Positions 24,197 through 33,568 of a stretch of 64,000 nt of DNA are shown in pieces. How positions within the stretch are numbered: position 1 is the stretch's first letter; the number at the start of each line of letters is the position of its first letter. The notes under the pieces are model-generated. The model did not search any database. It worked only from the letters and a program-made list of their open reading frames with translations, and was not told the origin of the DNA. The translations under genes were made by a program, and so were the position numbers. The DNA lies in contig DASQMX010000004.1 of NCBI GenBank assembly GCA_035645275.1, forward strand, positions 95,043-159,042, given 5' to 3'. The stretch comes from Paranoxybacillus sp035645275 (GTDB taxonomy: Bacteria; Bacillota; Bacilli; Bacillales; Anoxybacillaceae).

Positions 24197-24994
24197 TTAC
24201 ACATACGCCAGCTTTGTTGGAATTTTTGGATCTGTATCATATAAATCTAACTGTTCCCCAACAATAATTCCTTTGCTTGCTAATATTTGAGTAACTGACA
24301 TTCTCGCCAAATCTTTCATATTATTATCTTGACTTAAATGCGCTAAATAAACTCGCTTTGTTTTCTCGCCAATCACATCAGCTAAAGCAAGTCCTGCATC
24401 TTCATTAGAAACATGCCCAACATCGCTTAAAATACGGCGTTTAATATTCCATGGATAATGCCCCATTCTTAGCATTTCTACATCGTGGTTGCTTTCAAAT
24501 ACAAACACATCGGCATTCTTAATGATACCTTTCATACGGTCACTTACATAGCCTGTGTCCGTAATTAATACAAGTTTTTTCCCTTCATGATGGAATACAT
24601 AAAACATCGGCTCAGCGGCATCATGAGAAACACCAAATGATTCAACATCAAGATCACCAAACGTTTTTACCGTTCCCATTTGAAATACAAATTTTTGCTC
24701 AGTTGGAATATCGCCGATCAATCCTTCCATCGCTTTCCACGTCTTCTCATTAGCGTAAATCGGCAATTGATACTTTCGGGCAATGACGCCGAGTCCCTTA
24801 ATATGGTCACTATGTTCATGGGTAACTAAAATACCTGATAACTGCTTCATATCCCGCTCAATTTTCTTGAACAGCTGTTCCATCTGTTTTCCGCTCAAGC
24901 CTGCGTCAACAAGCAAACTGTTTCGGTCTGTTTCCACATAAAAGGCGTTTCCCGTGCTTCCGCTTGCAAGGACGCTAAACCTTATACTCACCAT
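24197..24994 (-). CDS. walJ: WalJ (YycJ) metallo-beta-lactamase-fold hydrolase
   Basis: A 265-residue MBL-fold enzyme. The zinc motif THEHSDH lies near residues 60-66, with further ligands in DTGYVSD and near the C-terminal LSQDN. YycJ proteins are thought to act as DNA exonucleases; the cellular role is unsettled. It follows walI by 3 bases in the WalRK operon. Confidence 0.93.
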   Translation of the reverse strand: MVSIRFSVLASGSTGNAFYVETDRNSLLVDAGLSGKQMEQLFKKIERDMKQLSGILVTHEHSDHIKGLGVIARKYQLPIYANEKTWKAMEGLIGDIPTEQKFVFQMGTVKTFGDLDVESFGVSHDAAEPMFYVFHHEGKKLVLITDTGYVSDRMKGIIKNADVFVFESNHDVEMLRMGHYPWNIKRRILSDVGHVSNEDAGLALADVIGEKTKRVYLAHLSQDNNMKDLARMSVTQILASKGIIVGEQLDLYDTDPKIPTKLAYV

Positions 24995-24997
24995 GTC

Positions 24998-25780
24998 TCA
25001 CTCCAACATTTTATTTTCTTCATTAATGACTTGTCCTTCAAAGGCGTTTACATAATAATCCTCTTTTCCATTCACCACAATATGCCATGTTGGCGTTAAC
25101 ACTTGTGAAGCAGTAAATTTAACGAGTGCATAATAACCAAGTTCAACATTCGTCACATGATCACCAGGCTTTAAGTGATTTTTCTCATGTAACGTTTCAA
25201 TTGCTTTAATCGCTGGTACAATTTCTTGTTTTTCATATTCTTCTAAATCATGAAGTAACGTCTGTTTATAAGAAACGATTTCATTATTTTCATTTAAACG
25301 TAGTACCAGCATACTGTTGTCATTTGTATAAATGACTTTGCCGTTATACTTTTGAAAAAATAAAATCTCTTTTTCTTTTTCATCAAACTTCCAAAACGAA
25401 TAATTTTCGCCTGAAATGATGTTTCGTTTTATGAAATTATCTAGAAAGTATTGATCCTTTGGATTGGAAAGTGGAATAGGCTTAATAAATGATACTTCTA
25501 ATATCGGTTGATTGCTAATTATCACTTTTTGATTAGATAGCTTTTTTACTTCTTTATCAGTAAATATTTTACTTTTTCCGCTTAAATAAGCTGCTTTTGT
25601 AATCTCCTTTGGTGGCTCAACATACGTAATTCCATTTGCTTCTAACTGTTCTTCAATCGTCGTTTCCAACATAACATCCAGCTGGCTGCTGTTTCGTTTC
25701 TGAATAAATTGGTAAGCCAAAAAAATATCGAGGATGAGGAATGTAATAATAAATATGGTTTTTGTTTTACTCCAATCCAA
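24998..25780 (-). CDS. walI: WalI (YycI), regulator of WalK
   Basis: A 260-residue single-pass membrane protein with an N-terminal helix (~8-24) and an extracellular beta-rich YycI domain. With WalH it restrains the WalK kinase. The TTG start at 25780 lies behind GGGGGGATG and overlaps the walH end by 14 bases, so translation is coupled. Confidence 0.92.
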   Translation of the reverse strand: MDWSKTKTIFIITFLILDIFLAYQFIQKRNSSQLDVMLETTIEEQLEANGITYVEPPKEITKAAYLSGKSKIFTDKEVKKLSNQKVIISNQPILEVSFIKPIPLSNPKDQYFLDNFIKRNIISGENYSFWKFDEKEKEILFFQKYNGKVIYTNDNSMLVLRLNENNEIVSYKQTLLHDLEEYEKQEIVPAIKAIETLHEKNHLKPGDHVTNVELGYYALVKFTASQVLTPTWHIVVNGKEDYYVNAFEGQVINEENKMLE

Positions 25781-27110
25781 TTACATCCCCCCCTCTTTGC
25801 GTTTCTTCGTTCTCTTTAAAAACGATTTTCCGCCATGTTCCAGCATATAAACAAAACCATGCCGGTTCTAACACAACGATTTTGTCTCTTTGCTCGTCTC
25901 TAATTAATTCATATCCTAAAGCAATATCATACACTAACTCTTTTTCAAACCCTTTCATGTTTTGCAATTGCTCAATAACCTCTCGCCCGGATGGTAATTG
26001 AACTGAAACGCTGGTTCGGTCAGGGATTTCAAGCCTGAAAATTGGACGATAATATTTAATAATTTCGCTGTCGCCCCATTCTTGCACAACTTCGGACATA
26101 CCAAACCGATTAAATACAGGATAACTATTTGTCACTAAGCGAAAAACCACTTTTCGTTTTTCCTCATCCCATTCAGCAAAATGATACGTATCTGTCCAAC
26201 CACCATGTTCATTAACAAAATCAATGCTTTTCTGGATTAAAAATGGGTCTTTCCCCTGTATCGCTGTTCTTTGTGCAGCTGGGTTGACATATGATAATAC
26301 CTTTTGCGTAGAATTGACATTCATTAGACTTGACCCATCCGTATATTCTTCACCGTATGTTAATAAATCTCGCTTCACAAAGCTTGGATTACTAAAAAGT
26401 GCGTCTTTAAATTTGTCAGGGTCCAATTCATCCGTGTAATATTGTAAACGCTTCATCGTAATAGGTCCTTCAGGAATAAATAAAGTTTTTGTTGCATCGA
26501 TATCATAAGCAAAATAACGTTGGTATTTTTCAGCTTGATAATAGTATGTGTTCTGAATTTCTTGAAGTGAGAAGTTGTTGACCGTTGCCTTATAAATTTT
26601 ACGATCCTTCATACATACAAAGTAAACAATTGCTTCCTCTTCTTTCTCTACAGGAATGACAATTCGATCAAAGCTGACTCCTTCAATTCCTTTATCGTCG
26701 ATGTTAAAAATATAATGATACATTTCAATGGGAAAATCATCAGGATAAATGATTTCAATGTTTCCCTGTTCGTGAAGAAAAGATAAAAACTCTTTCTTTG
26801 AAACGGTTGACGAGATATTTTCAAACTCATCAAACGACCACTTTTTCACTTGCTTCATCAATTTATTCATTTCTGTTTCTTGGACAATTCCATAGTGCTT
26901 TCCATCTTTATGAATAAGTATTTTAGAAGGACGAATAATAATGCCTGCATCAACTTGAGCATTGCTTACTGATACATTTTGAATATAATCGGTATCTGCA
27001 TTTTCGATAAAATCATACTTTGGTTGATAGGTCCATAATGCCCCTGTTAAAACAATGCTGGTCAAGACCAAAATAGTCAAAATCATCGTTTTTATTTTTT
27101 CATACTTCAT
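25767..27110 (-). CDS. walH: WalH (YycH), regulator of WalK
   Basis: A 447-residue single-pass protein (membrane helix ~7-25, extracellular YycH domain). It complexes with WalI and WalK to tune cell-wall homeostasis. I choose the ATG at 27110 (MKYEKIKTMIL) because GAGG lies 9 bases upstream; it overlaps the walK stop by 11 bases. The frame is open 35 codons further but that part lies inside walK. Confidence 0.92.
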   Translation of the reverse strand: MKYEKIKTMILTILVLTSIVLTGALWTYQPKYDFIENADTDYIQNVSVSNAQVDAGIIIRPSKILIHKDGKHYGIVQETEMNKLMKQVKKWSFDEFENISSTVSKKEFLSFLHEQGNIEIIYPDDFPIEMYHYIFNIDDKGIEGVSFDRIVIPVEKEEEAIVYFVCMKDRKIYKATVNNFSLQEIQNTYYYQAEKYQRYFAYDIDATKTLFIPEGPITMKRLQYYTDELDPDKFKDALFSNPSFVKRDLLTYGEEYTDGSSLMNVNSTQKVLSYVNPAAQRTAIQGKDPFLIQKSIDFVNEHGGWTDTYHFAEWDEEKRKVVFRLVTNSYPVFNRFGMSEVVQEWGDSEIIKYYRPIFRLEIPDRTSVSVQLPSGREVIEQLQNMKGFEKELVYDIALGYELIRDEQRDKIVVLEPAWFCLYAGTWRKIVFKENEETQRGGDVIGLE

Positions 27111-28944
27111 TCCATTCATCCTCTTGAATACGCTCAAGCGGTAAAGTAAAGAAAATGGTTGTGCCCTTGTTTTCTCGGCTTTCCGCCCAAATTTCACCCC
27201 CATGGGCGACAACAACCTCCTTTGCGATTGCCAAACCTAACCCTGTTCCACCAAGCTTTCTTGAACGCGCTTTGTCTACGCGATAAAATCGTTCAAAAAT
27301 TTTTGAGAGATCTGCTTTTGGAATTCCGACCCCTTCATCGCTTACACTCACTTCAATATGGTCGCTTAGCTCTTTTACACAAAACGTAATCTTGCCGCCT
27401 TGCGGGGAATATTTTAACGCATTGGAAATAATATTATCGAGCACTTGTGTAATTTTATCTTCGTCAATTTCAACGAATATCGCCTCATCAGGGATTTTGC
27501 GAACAAACTTAACATTTTCTTGCTTTGTTAATTCAAAACGATCAATAATTTTGTGAAAATAACGTGAAAAGTTCACCCATGATGTATTAAGCTTATAATC
27601 TTTACTGTCCAGCTTTGATAGCTGCAATAAATCGTTAACTAAACGAATCATTCGTTCCGTTTCTGTTTGTACTACTTCAATGAACCGCGGGGCAATTTCT
27701 TCATCTTTCCATGCTCCATCAGCGAGCGCTTCTAAATAACTTCTCATCGTTGTTAAAGGTGTTCTCAGTTCATGGGAAACGTTTGCTACAAATTCTCTTC
27801 TCTCTTGGTCAATTTTTTCATGCTCAGTAATGTCATGTAACACGACGATTAATCCGTTTATAAATCCTGTTTCCTTTTGAATAACCGATAAGGAAGCACG
27901 TAAAATATAAAGTTCATTATCCGTACTAAAATCCAAAATTAAAGAATCCCGCTCTTCGACTAACGTTTCAAACGTATATTGATCGTTTAAGCCTAATACA
28001 TCAATAATCGAACTAGAAAGAACTGTTTCACGTGAAACATTTAATATATTAAGCGCTGCATCGTTGATTAAAATAATTCTTCCTTTTCTGTCCGTTGCAA
28101 TCACTCCATCGGTCATATGCGTCAAAACAGAGGCCAATTTTCGCCGTTCCCCTTCTGTTGTCGCCTGAGCTTCTTGCAATTTTTTTGTTAAGTTGTTAAA
28201 TGTCATTGCCAGCTGTCCGATCTCATCATAACCATATACCTTTACTTTCCTTGAAAAATTCCCCTTTGCCATCGCGAGCGCTTGTTTTCTCATGTCAGAA
28301 ATTGGCCGAGTAATCGTGCGCGCCAATAAAATACCTAACACAGCTGTAATGACAAGAGCGATTCCCGTTCCTGTCGCTAAAATCATATTAATTTGCTTCA
28401 TTTGTGAAAAGACATTTTCCATCGAAGCGATCACGTAAATCGCTCCTTTTATTTCTCCGTCCGATTTAATCGGTGTCGAAGAAATGTACATTCGATGTCC
28501 CGTATTTCGATCTACCAATGGTTTATCCACTTCAACTGTTTCACCAGCTACTAATGTTCGCTTGACAAATATTTCTGTTGTCCTTTTGCCGACAATATTT
28601 TGCTTATATGGATTGGATGTCCCTAATACTTTACTTTTATTATCAATCACTCTGACTTCGGAAATGTCTTGCGAAACAAAGTCTTGTAACAGAAGTCGAA
28701 TATCTTCTTCCAGCGTTGGGCTATTCTTATCCCGTTCTTTATTCATTGCTTGCTCTACATTGTAAGCAAGCAATGTCACACGCTCATTTAAAGAGTTTTT
28801 AAAATTATTAATGAGCTGCTCTTCTAATTCTCTGACAAAGTACACACCGATAATCTGCATGGCAACAAGAATTAAAAGAACATAAATAAGAACAAACTTA
28901 AAATGAATCGAACGAAATGGTCCAACTTTTTTCATTTTCTTCAT
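27100..28944 (-). CDS. walK: WalK (YycG) essential sensor histidine kinase
   Basis: A 614-residue sensor kinase of the essential cell-wall system. Two membrane helices (about 14-34 and 185-205) flank an extracellular Cache-like domain. HAMP, PAS and HisKA follow, with the phospho-His in ANVSHELRTPLTTMRSYLEA near residue 390, then HATPase_c with GTGLGLAIAKE near 585. It phosphorylates WalR. It carries an in-gene parS site at 28024-28039. It starts 1 base after the walR stop. Confidence 0.97.
   Translation of the reverse strand: MKKMKKVGPFRSIHFKFVLIYVLLILVAMQIIGVYFVRELEEQLINNFKNSLNERVTLLAYNVEQAMNKERDKNSPTLEEDIRLLLQDFVSQDISEVRVIDNKSKVLGTSNPYKQNIVGKRTTEIFVKRTLVAGETVEVDKPLVDRNTGHRMYISSTPIKSDGEIKGAIYVIASMENVFSQMKQINMILATGTGIALVITAVLGILLARTITRPISDMRKQALAMAKGNFSRKVKVYGYDEIGQLAMTFNNLTKKLQEAQATTEGERRKLASVLTHMTDGVIATDRKGRIILINDAALNILNVSRETVLSSSIIDVLGLNDQYTFETLVEERDSLILDFSTDNELYILRASLSVIQKETGFINGLIVVLHDITEHEKIDQERREFVANVSHELRTPLTTMRSYLEALADGAWKDEEIAPRFIEVVQTETERMIRLVNDLLQLSKLDSKDYKLNTSWVNFSRYFHKIIDRFELTKQENVKFVRKIPDEAIFVEIDEDKITQVLDNIISNALKYSPQGGKITFCVKELSDHIEVSVSDEGVGIPKADLSKIFERFYRVDKARSRKLGGTGLGLAIAKEVVVAHGGEIWAESRENKGTTIFFTLPLERIQEDEWNEV
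28024..28039. promoter_or_regulatory. parS site (in walK)
   Basis: TGTTTCACGTGAAACA, the exact 16-base ParB/Spo0J site. It lies about 25 kb from oriC. Confidence 0.95.
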
Positions 28945-29655
28945 TTACTCCTGTTCTGGATTGCGTAAATAATATCCTACTCCCCGGCGCGTTACAATCC
29001 ATGTCGGATGGGATGGATTATCCTCAATTTTTTCCCGCAAACGACGCACTGTGACATCAACTGTACGCACATCTCCATAGTAATCATATCCCCATACCGT
29101 TTGCAGCAAATGTTCACGCGTCATTACTTGACCAATATGTTTAGCGAGATAATGAAGTAATTCGAATTCGCGATGAGTTAGTTCGATTTTTTCTCCGCGC
29201 TTAGATACGATGTAAGCATCTGGATGGATCACGAGAGAGCCTATGACAATTTCGCCAGTGTCATTGTTCTCATCAGAAACATTTGCATTTTGTTGATGAC
29301 GGCGCAAGTTGGCTTTTACACGAGCAAGTAGTTCCCTTGTACTGAACGGTTTTGTAACATAATCATCCGCACCTAATTCTAAACCAAGAACCTTATCAAT
29401 CTCTGAATCTTTAGCAGTTAACATAATAATTGGCATATCATACTTTTTTCGGACTTCTCTACATACTTCTATTCCATCTTTTTGTGGAAGCATAATGTCT
29501 AATAGAATAAGGTCAGGTGTAAATTCTTCTACTTTTTGCAACGCTTCCTCTCCATCATAAGCACAAACAACTTCATATCCTTCCTTTTTTAAATTAAATT
29601 GTAAAATATCCGCAATCGGTTTCTCATCATCAACAACAAGAATCTTCTTGTTCAT
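28945..29655 (-). CDS. walR: WalR (YycF) essential response regulator
   Basis: A 236-residue OmpR-family regulator of autolysins and wall metabolism. The receiver has DDEKPI near residues 9-14, the phospho-Asp in LLDIMLPQKDG near 53, and K in VTKPFST near 102. The C-terminal winged helix includes VDVTVRRLREKIE near 206-218. The ATG follows AAGGGATGTG. It is the first gene of walRKHIJ-htrC. Confidence 0.97.
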   Translation of the reverse strand: MNKKILVVDDEKPIADILQFNLKKEGYEVVCAYDGEEALQKVEEFTPDLILLDIMLPQKDGIEVCREVRKKYDMPIIMLTAKDSEIDKVLGLELGADDYVTKPFSTRELLARVKANLRRHQQNANVSDENNDTGEIVIGSLVIHPDAYIVSKRGEKIELTHREFELLHYLAKHIGQVMTREHLLQTVWGYDYYGDVRTVDVTVRRLREKIEDNPSHPTWIVTRRGVGYYLRNPEQE

Positions 29656-29693
29656 AGTGATTCACATCCCTTCTCTTATTTTCATTTCTATCT

Positions 29694-29721
29694 ATTACAT
29701 CTCGTACTTTCTATCATTACA
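29694..29721 (-). promoter_or_regulatory. Direct repeats before walR (TGTAAT type)
   Basis: On the minus strand GATGTAATGATAGAAA and GATGTAATAGATAGAAA recur, with the TGTAAT half-sites starting 22 bases apart. WalR boxes are TGTWAH pairs 11 bases apart; here the spacing is doubled. Autoregulation is a possibility, not shown. Confidence 0.3.
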
Positions 29722-29822
29722 TCTAGTACGCTAGATGAATCTTTTTTAGATAAGTACATTTATAATTTACCACGTTATATAACCTAATTCACTTATTAGC
29801 CATTACCAATATTAGGAGAAAT

Positions 29823-29858
29823 AAAAAAAGCATAGACACCTTACCGTATCTATGCTTT
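29823..29858 (-). terminator. tRNA-Phe terminator
   Basis: AAAGCATAGA / TCTATGCTTT hairpin followed on the minus strand by TTTTTTATT, 14 bases past the tRNA. Confidence 0.85.
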
Positions 29859-29871
29859 ACATTAAAAGAAG

Positions 29872-29944
29872 TGGCTCGGGACGGAATCGAACCGCCGACA
29901 CAAGGATTTTCAGTCCTTTGCTCTACCGACTGAGCTACCGAGCC
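29872..29944 (-). tRNA. tRNA-Phe (GAA)
   Basis: Minus strand GGCTCGGTAGCTCAGTCGGT begins a full cloverleaf: acceptor GGCTCGG/CCGAGCC, anticodon stem-loop GGACTGAAAATCC (anticodon GAA), T-arm GGCGGTTCGATTCCGTC. The CCA end is not encoded (ACTTC follows the acceptor stem). It is a solitary tRNA gene with its own terminator. Confidence 0.97.
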
Positions 29945-30038
29945 ATATTATTTTAGTGACGTTTTTTATGTTAACATATGAATGCTGATTTTGACAAGTG
30001 TTTTATAAAATATTTTCTTTATAAAATAGTGATGCCTG

Positions 30039-30100
30039 TTTTAACATGTTCATCGAGAAGTCTCCCGTCTCTAAACAACGTGTAGGTGGGAGAGGTTCAT
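30039..30100 (+). repeat. Repeat family B, copy 4
   Basis: AACATGTTCATCGAGAAGTC, stem CTCCCGTCTCTA / TGTAGGTGGGAG, loop AACAACG as in copy 2. Confidence 0.87.
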
Positions 30101-30120
30101 TATGATTATGAACGGTAATA

Positions 30121-30178
30121 AAGAGGCTGCCTCATAAGGGTCTGACCCTTTGGTTTTGAGACAGCCACTTCTTGTTCT
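30121..30178 (-). terminator. purA terminator, family C-like repeat
   Basis: On the minus strand GTGGCTGTCTCA pairs with TGAGGCAGCCTC, with an inner GGGTCAGACCC. It ends 9 bases after purA and carries the GAGGCTG and GTCTGACC words of family C. Confidence 0.8.
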
Positions 30179-30186
30179 GCCTATTA

Positions 30187-31473
30187 TTAAGCATATACAC
30201 TGCGGACAACGTTTGTTTGTGAACGGTCTGGGCCTACAGAGAAAATCGATAAAGGAATTCCTGTTAACTGAGAGATACGTTCAACATAATGACGAGCATT
30301 TGCCGGAAGTTCATCTAGACTTTTTACGCCTGTAATATCCTCTGTCCATCCAGGAAGCTCTTCATATACTGGCTCGCACTCTGCCAACACTTTTAGGCTT
30401 GCCGGAAATTCCTCAATAATTTGTCCTTTGTAACGATAAGCTACACAAATTTTTAATGTTTCAATTCCTGTTAAAACGTCAATGGAGTTTAAAGATAAGT
30501 CGGTAATTCCACTGACACGGCGAGCATGGCGGACAACGACGCTGTCAAACCAGCCGACGCGACGTGGTCGTCCTGTTGTTGTACCATATTCACGGCCTAC
30601 TTCACGGATACGATCCCCGATTTCGTCTTTTAGTTCTGTTGGAAATGGACCATCGCCGACACGAGTTGTATAAGCTTTGGCCACACCGACAACATGTTTA
30701 ATTTTTGTCGGACCAACACCAGAACCGATCGTCACTCCTCCGGCCACTGGATTAGAGGAAGTAACGAACGGATATGTACCTTGGTCAATGTCGAGCATAA
30801 CCCCTTGAGCACCCTCAAATAATACACGTCGGCCCTCATCTAGAGCATTATTTAAAACAACAGACGTGTCACAAACATACTTGGCAATTTGTTGACCATA
30901 TTCATAATACTCATCTAAAATATCTTCCAATTTAAATCCTTCAACACCGTACACTTTTTCAAATAAAAGGTTTTTCTCTTCTAAATTGCGGGCAAGTTTC
31001 TCTTCAAATACTTCCCGATCAAGTAAATCCGCAATGCGAATGCCAACCCGGGCCGCTTTATCCATGTAAGCTGGTCCAATTCCTTTTTTCGTTGTACCGA
31101 TTTTATTAGCGCCTTTTCTTTGTTCTTCTACTTGATCTAACTTTAAATGATAAGGTAAAATCACATGTGCACGATTGCTTATGCGTAAATTATCCGTACT
31201 AACACCGCGTTCATGTAAGTATTTTAATTCCTCTACTAACGCCTTCGGATCGACAACCATTCCATTTCCGATGACACAAATTTTATCTTTATAAAAAATT
31301 CCTGATGGAATAAGATGCAGTTTATATTTTTCGCCATTAAACACGATCGTGTGTCCTGCGTTGTTTCCACCTTGATATCTTGCCACAACTTCCGCATTTT
31401 CTGAAAGAAAATCTGTAATTTTCCCTTTTCCCTCATCTCCCCATTGTGTCCCGACAACAACAACTGAAGACAT
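30187..31473 (-). CDS. purA: Adenylosuccinate synthetase
   Basis: A 428-residue cytoplasmic enzyme that joins IMP and aspartate using GTP, the first committed step of AMP synthesis. The phosphate loop GTQWGDEGKGK lies near residues 8-18, HAGHT-type NAGHTIV near 38-44, and TTTGRPRR near 298-305. I choose the ATG at 31473 with GGAGGT 7 bases upstream rather than the GTG inside that site. A PurR-type site and a good promoter lie upstream. Confidence 0.97.
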   Translation of the reverse strand: MSSVVVVGTQWGDEGKGKITDFLSENAEVVARYQGGNNAGHTIVFNGEKYKLHLIPSGIFYKDKICVIGNGMVVDPKALVEELKYLHERGVSTDNLRISNRAHVILPYHLKLDQVEEQRKGANKIGTTKKGIGPAYMDKAARVGIRIADLLDREVFEEKLARNLEEKNLLFEKVYGVEGFKLEDILDEYYEYGQQIAKYVCDTSVVLNNALDEGRRVLFEGAQGVMLDIDQGTYPFVTSSNPVAGGVTIGSGVGPTKIKHVVGVAKAYTTRVGDGPFPTELKDEIGDRIREVGREYGTTTGRPRRVGWFDSVVVRHARRVSGITDLSLNSIDVLTGIETLKICVAYRYKGQIIEEFPASLKVLAECEPVYEELPGWTEDITGVKSLDELPANARHYVERISQLTGIPLSIFSVGPDRSQTNVVRSVYA

Positions 31474-31529
31474 GGTAAGCACCTCCGCTTATCTCAAATA
31501 AAAACTTTTTATTTTTACCAAACATAGTA

Positions 31530-31558
31530 AGTGTATCAGTTTTATAAACGCAAGTCAA
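31530..31558 (-). promoter_or_regulatory. purA sigma-A promoter
   Basis: On the minus strand TTGACT (31558-31553), 17-base spacer, TACACT (31535-31530), about 57 bases before the purA ATG. Confidence 0.7.
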
Positions 31559-31564
31559 TAAAAC

Positions 31565-31603
31565 CCGAACATTTATAATGTTATTTTAATATTTCATTCG
31601 TAT
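31565..31603 (-). promoter_or_regulatory. Candidate PurR operator (two PurBoxes)
   Basis: Plus strand CCGAACATT (31565-31573) differs by one base from the PurBox CCGAACAAT. A degenerate inverted partner ATTTCATTCGTAT follows after 17 bases (31591-31603). It sits just upstream of the -35, as at known PurR-controlled genes. Confidence 0.5.
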
Positions 31604-31613
31604 TAATAAACAA

Positions 31614-31645
31614 TAAAAAATCCCTCCTAAAATGCTGAAGGAGGA
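31614..31645 (-). terminator. dnaC terminator
   Basis: Minus strand TCCTCC / GGAGGGA hairpin followed by TTTTTTATT immediately after the dnaC stop. Confidence 0.8.
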
Positions 31646-33010
31646 TTATGCACCAGGAGGGATATTGGCATCTTCAAAACGTCGCTCTAAATTAACGAAT
31701 TTATTGTACTCTTTAATAAATGCCAATTGTACCGTTCCAACCGGACCATTCCGCTGCTTTGCAATAATAATCTCAATAATGTTCTTATTTTCTGAGTCTT
31801 TATCATAGTAATCATCGCGATACAAAAACGCAACAATATCAGCATCTTGTTCAATACTTCCCGATTCACGAATATCGGACATCATTGGCCGCTTATCCTG
31901 CCGCTGTTCGACGCTACGAGATAGCTGGGATAGAGCGATAACCGGAACTTCTAATTCGCGGGCAAGCGCCTTTAAGGAGCGGGAAATTTCCGATACCTCT
32001 TGCTGACGGTTTTCACGATTTCTGCCGCTGCCTTGAATCAACTGCAAATAATCAATCAATACCATTCCTAGCCCGCTTTCTTGCTTTAAACGGCGACATT
32101 TAGCACGAATTTCACTGACACGAATGCCTGGAGTATCATCGATATAAATCCCTGCATTCGATAAGCTTCCCATCGCCATTGTTAACTTTCCCCAATCCTC
32201 TGGGGTCAGTTTGCCTGTACGTAAATTTTGCGCATTAATGTTTCCTTCCGCGCATAACATCCTCATCACAAGCTGCTGCGCACTCATTTCTAAACTGAAA
32301 ATCGCTACATTTTCATTCGTTTTTGTTGCCACATTTTGGGCGATATTGAGGGCAAATGCTGTTTTTCCAACAGAAGGACGGGCCGCAACAATAATTAAAT
32401 CGCTGCGCTGAAATCCTGCAGTCATTCGATCAAGTTCAATAAAACCAGTTGGAATTCCCGTAATTTCTCCTTTACGATTATGAAGCATTTCAATATTATC
32501 GTACGTTTGAACAAGAATATCTTTTATATTTTGGAAAGCCCCTGTATTTTTCCGTTGGGAAACTTCCATAATTTTCTTTTCTGCTTCATTTAAAAGGTCA
32601 TCAACCTCATCTTCTCTTGTATATCCTTCTTGGGCAATCGAAGTAGCTGTGCGAATTAACCGGCGTAAAATCGATTTTTCTTCGACAATACGGGCGTAAT
32701 ACTCTACGTTTGCTGCTGTTGGAACTGAGTTCGCTAATTCGCTTAAGTATGAAACACCTCCGACCTCTTCCAACACCTTCGCATCCGCTAATTCTGCTGT
32801 TACTGTCACTAAATCAACAGGTTCCCCTCTGTCAGCAACTTTCAGCATCGCATGAAAAATCTTTTGATGGGAAGCGCGGTAAAAATCTTCTGGAACAAGA
32901 ACTTCAGAAGCTAACGTTAAAGCAGCTGAATCGAGAAAAATCGCTCCTAATACCGCCTGTTCTGCTTCGATATTTTGCGGTGGAATACGGTCAGCAAATA
33001 AATCGCTCAT
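31646..33010 (-). CDS. dnaC: Replicative DNA helicase DnaC (DnaB type)
   Basis: A 454-residue ring helicase of the replication fork (DnaC in Bacillus, DnaB elsewhere). The N-terminal collar (about 8-110) is followed by a RecA-like core with Walker A ARPSVGKTAF near 206-215 and DYLQLI near 313-318. The ATG at 33010 is chosen behind GGAAGG (8 bases); a GTG lies 9 bases upstream. It closes the yybS-gdpP-rplI-dnaC block. Confidence 0.97.
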   Translation of the reverse strand: MSDLFADRIPPQNIEAEQAVLGAIFLDSAALTLASEVLVPEDFYRASHQKIFHAMLKVADRGEPVDLVTVTAELADAKVLEEVGGVSYLSELANSVPTAANVEYYARIVEEKSILRRLIRTATSIAQEGYTREDEVDDLLNEAEKKIMEVSQRKNTGAFQNIKDILVQTYDNIEMLHNRKGEITGIPTGFIELDRMTAGFQRSDLIIVAARPSVGKTAFALNIAQNVATKTNENVAIFSLEMSAQQLVMRMLCAEGNINAQNLRTGKLTPEDWGKLTMAMGSLSNAGIYIDDTPGIRVSEIRAKCRRLKQESGLGMVLIDYLQLIQGSGRNRENRQQEVSEISRSLKALARELEVPVIALSQLSRSVEQRQDKRPMMSDIRESGSIEQDADIVAFLYRDDYYDKDSENKNIIEIIIAKQRNGPVGTVQLAFIKEYNKFVNLERRFEDANIPPGA

Positions 33011-33059
33011 CCTTTTCACCTTCCTTTCCTTTTATCTCCACAGGATGATTCAACAATAA

Positions 33060-33110
33060 GAAAAATGTGATTATATGAAGAGAACCGTCTTCATAAAATC
33101 ACATTTTTAT
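33060..33110 (-). terminator. Hairpin between rplI and dnaC
   Basis: AAAATGTGATTATATGAAGA faces TCTTCATAAAATCACATTTT, a long stem with A/T tails on both sides. It can terminate or attenuate rplI transcripts before dnaC. Confidence 0.75.
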
Positions 33111-33118
33111 CAATTAAA

Positions 33119-33568
33119 TTATTTTTGCTCACTTACATGTACTTTTAATGTCGCAGTTACTTCCGGATGTAACTTAATTAGTACATTTGTATATCCTAGC
33201 GAACGAATGCCATCGTTTAATTCAATTTTCCGTTTATCAATTTTAATATTATGCTGGCTTTGAAGTGCTTCGGCAATTTGTTTGCTTGTAATCGAACCAA
33301 ATAGGCGTCCGCCTTCTCCGGCTTTTGCCGAAAGTTTCACTGTTAACTGTTCTAGTTGTTCTTTTAGCTGTTTTGCTCTAGCTAACTCTTCTTCAGCTTC
33401 GCGTTTTTGTTTATTTTTTTGCGCTTCTAACGCTTTTAGATTAGCTGGGGTAGCCTCGATCGCCAATCCTTGTTTAAAAAGGAAATTTTGTGCGTAACCG
33501 TCCGCTACATTTTTCACTTCGCCTTTTTTTCCTTTTCCTTTTACATCTTTTAAGAAAATGACTTTCAT
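33119..33568 (-). CDS. rplI: Ribosomal protein L9
   Basis: A 149-residue ribosomal protein: N-terminal domain MKVIFLKDVKGKGKKGEVKN, central helix and C-terminal domain (GGRLFGSITSKQIAEAL). It overlaps the gdpP stop by 4 bases. Confidence 0.98.
   Translation of the reverse strand: MKVIFLKDVKGKGKKGEVKNVADGYAQNFLFKQGLAIEATPANLKALEAQKNKQKREAEEELARAKQLKEQLEQLTVKLSAKAGEGGRLFGSITSKQIAEALQSQHNIKIDKRKIELNDGIRSLGYTNVLIKLHPEVTATLKVHVSEQK

Larger units (their letters stand above)
29656..30186. other. walR-purA intergenic region
   Basis: It contains the walR upstream region, tRNA-Phe with its terminator, a family B repeat and a family C-like terminator of purA. Nothing else was recognised. Confidence 0.7.
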
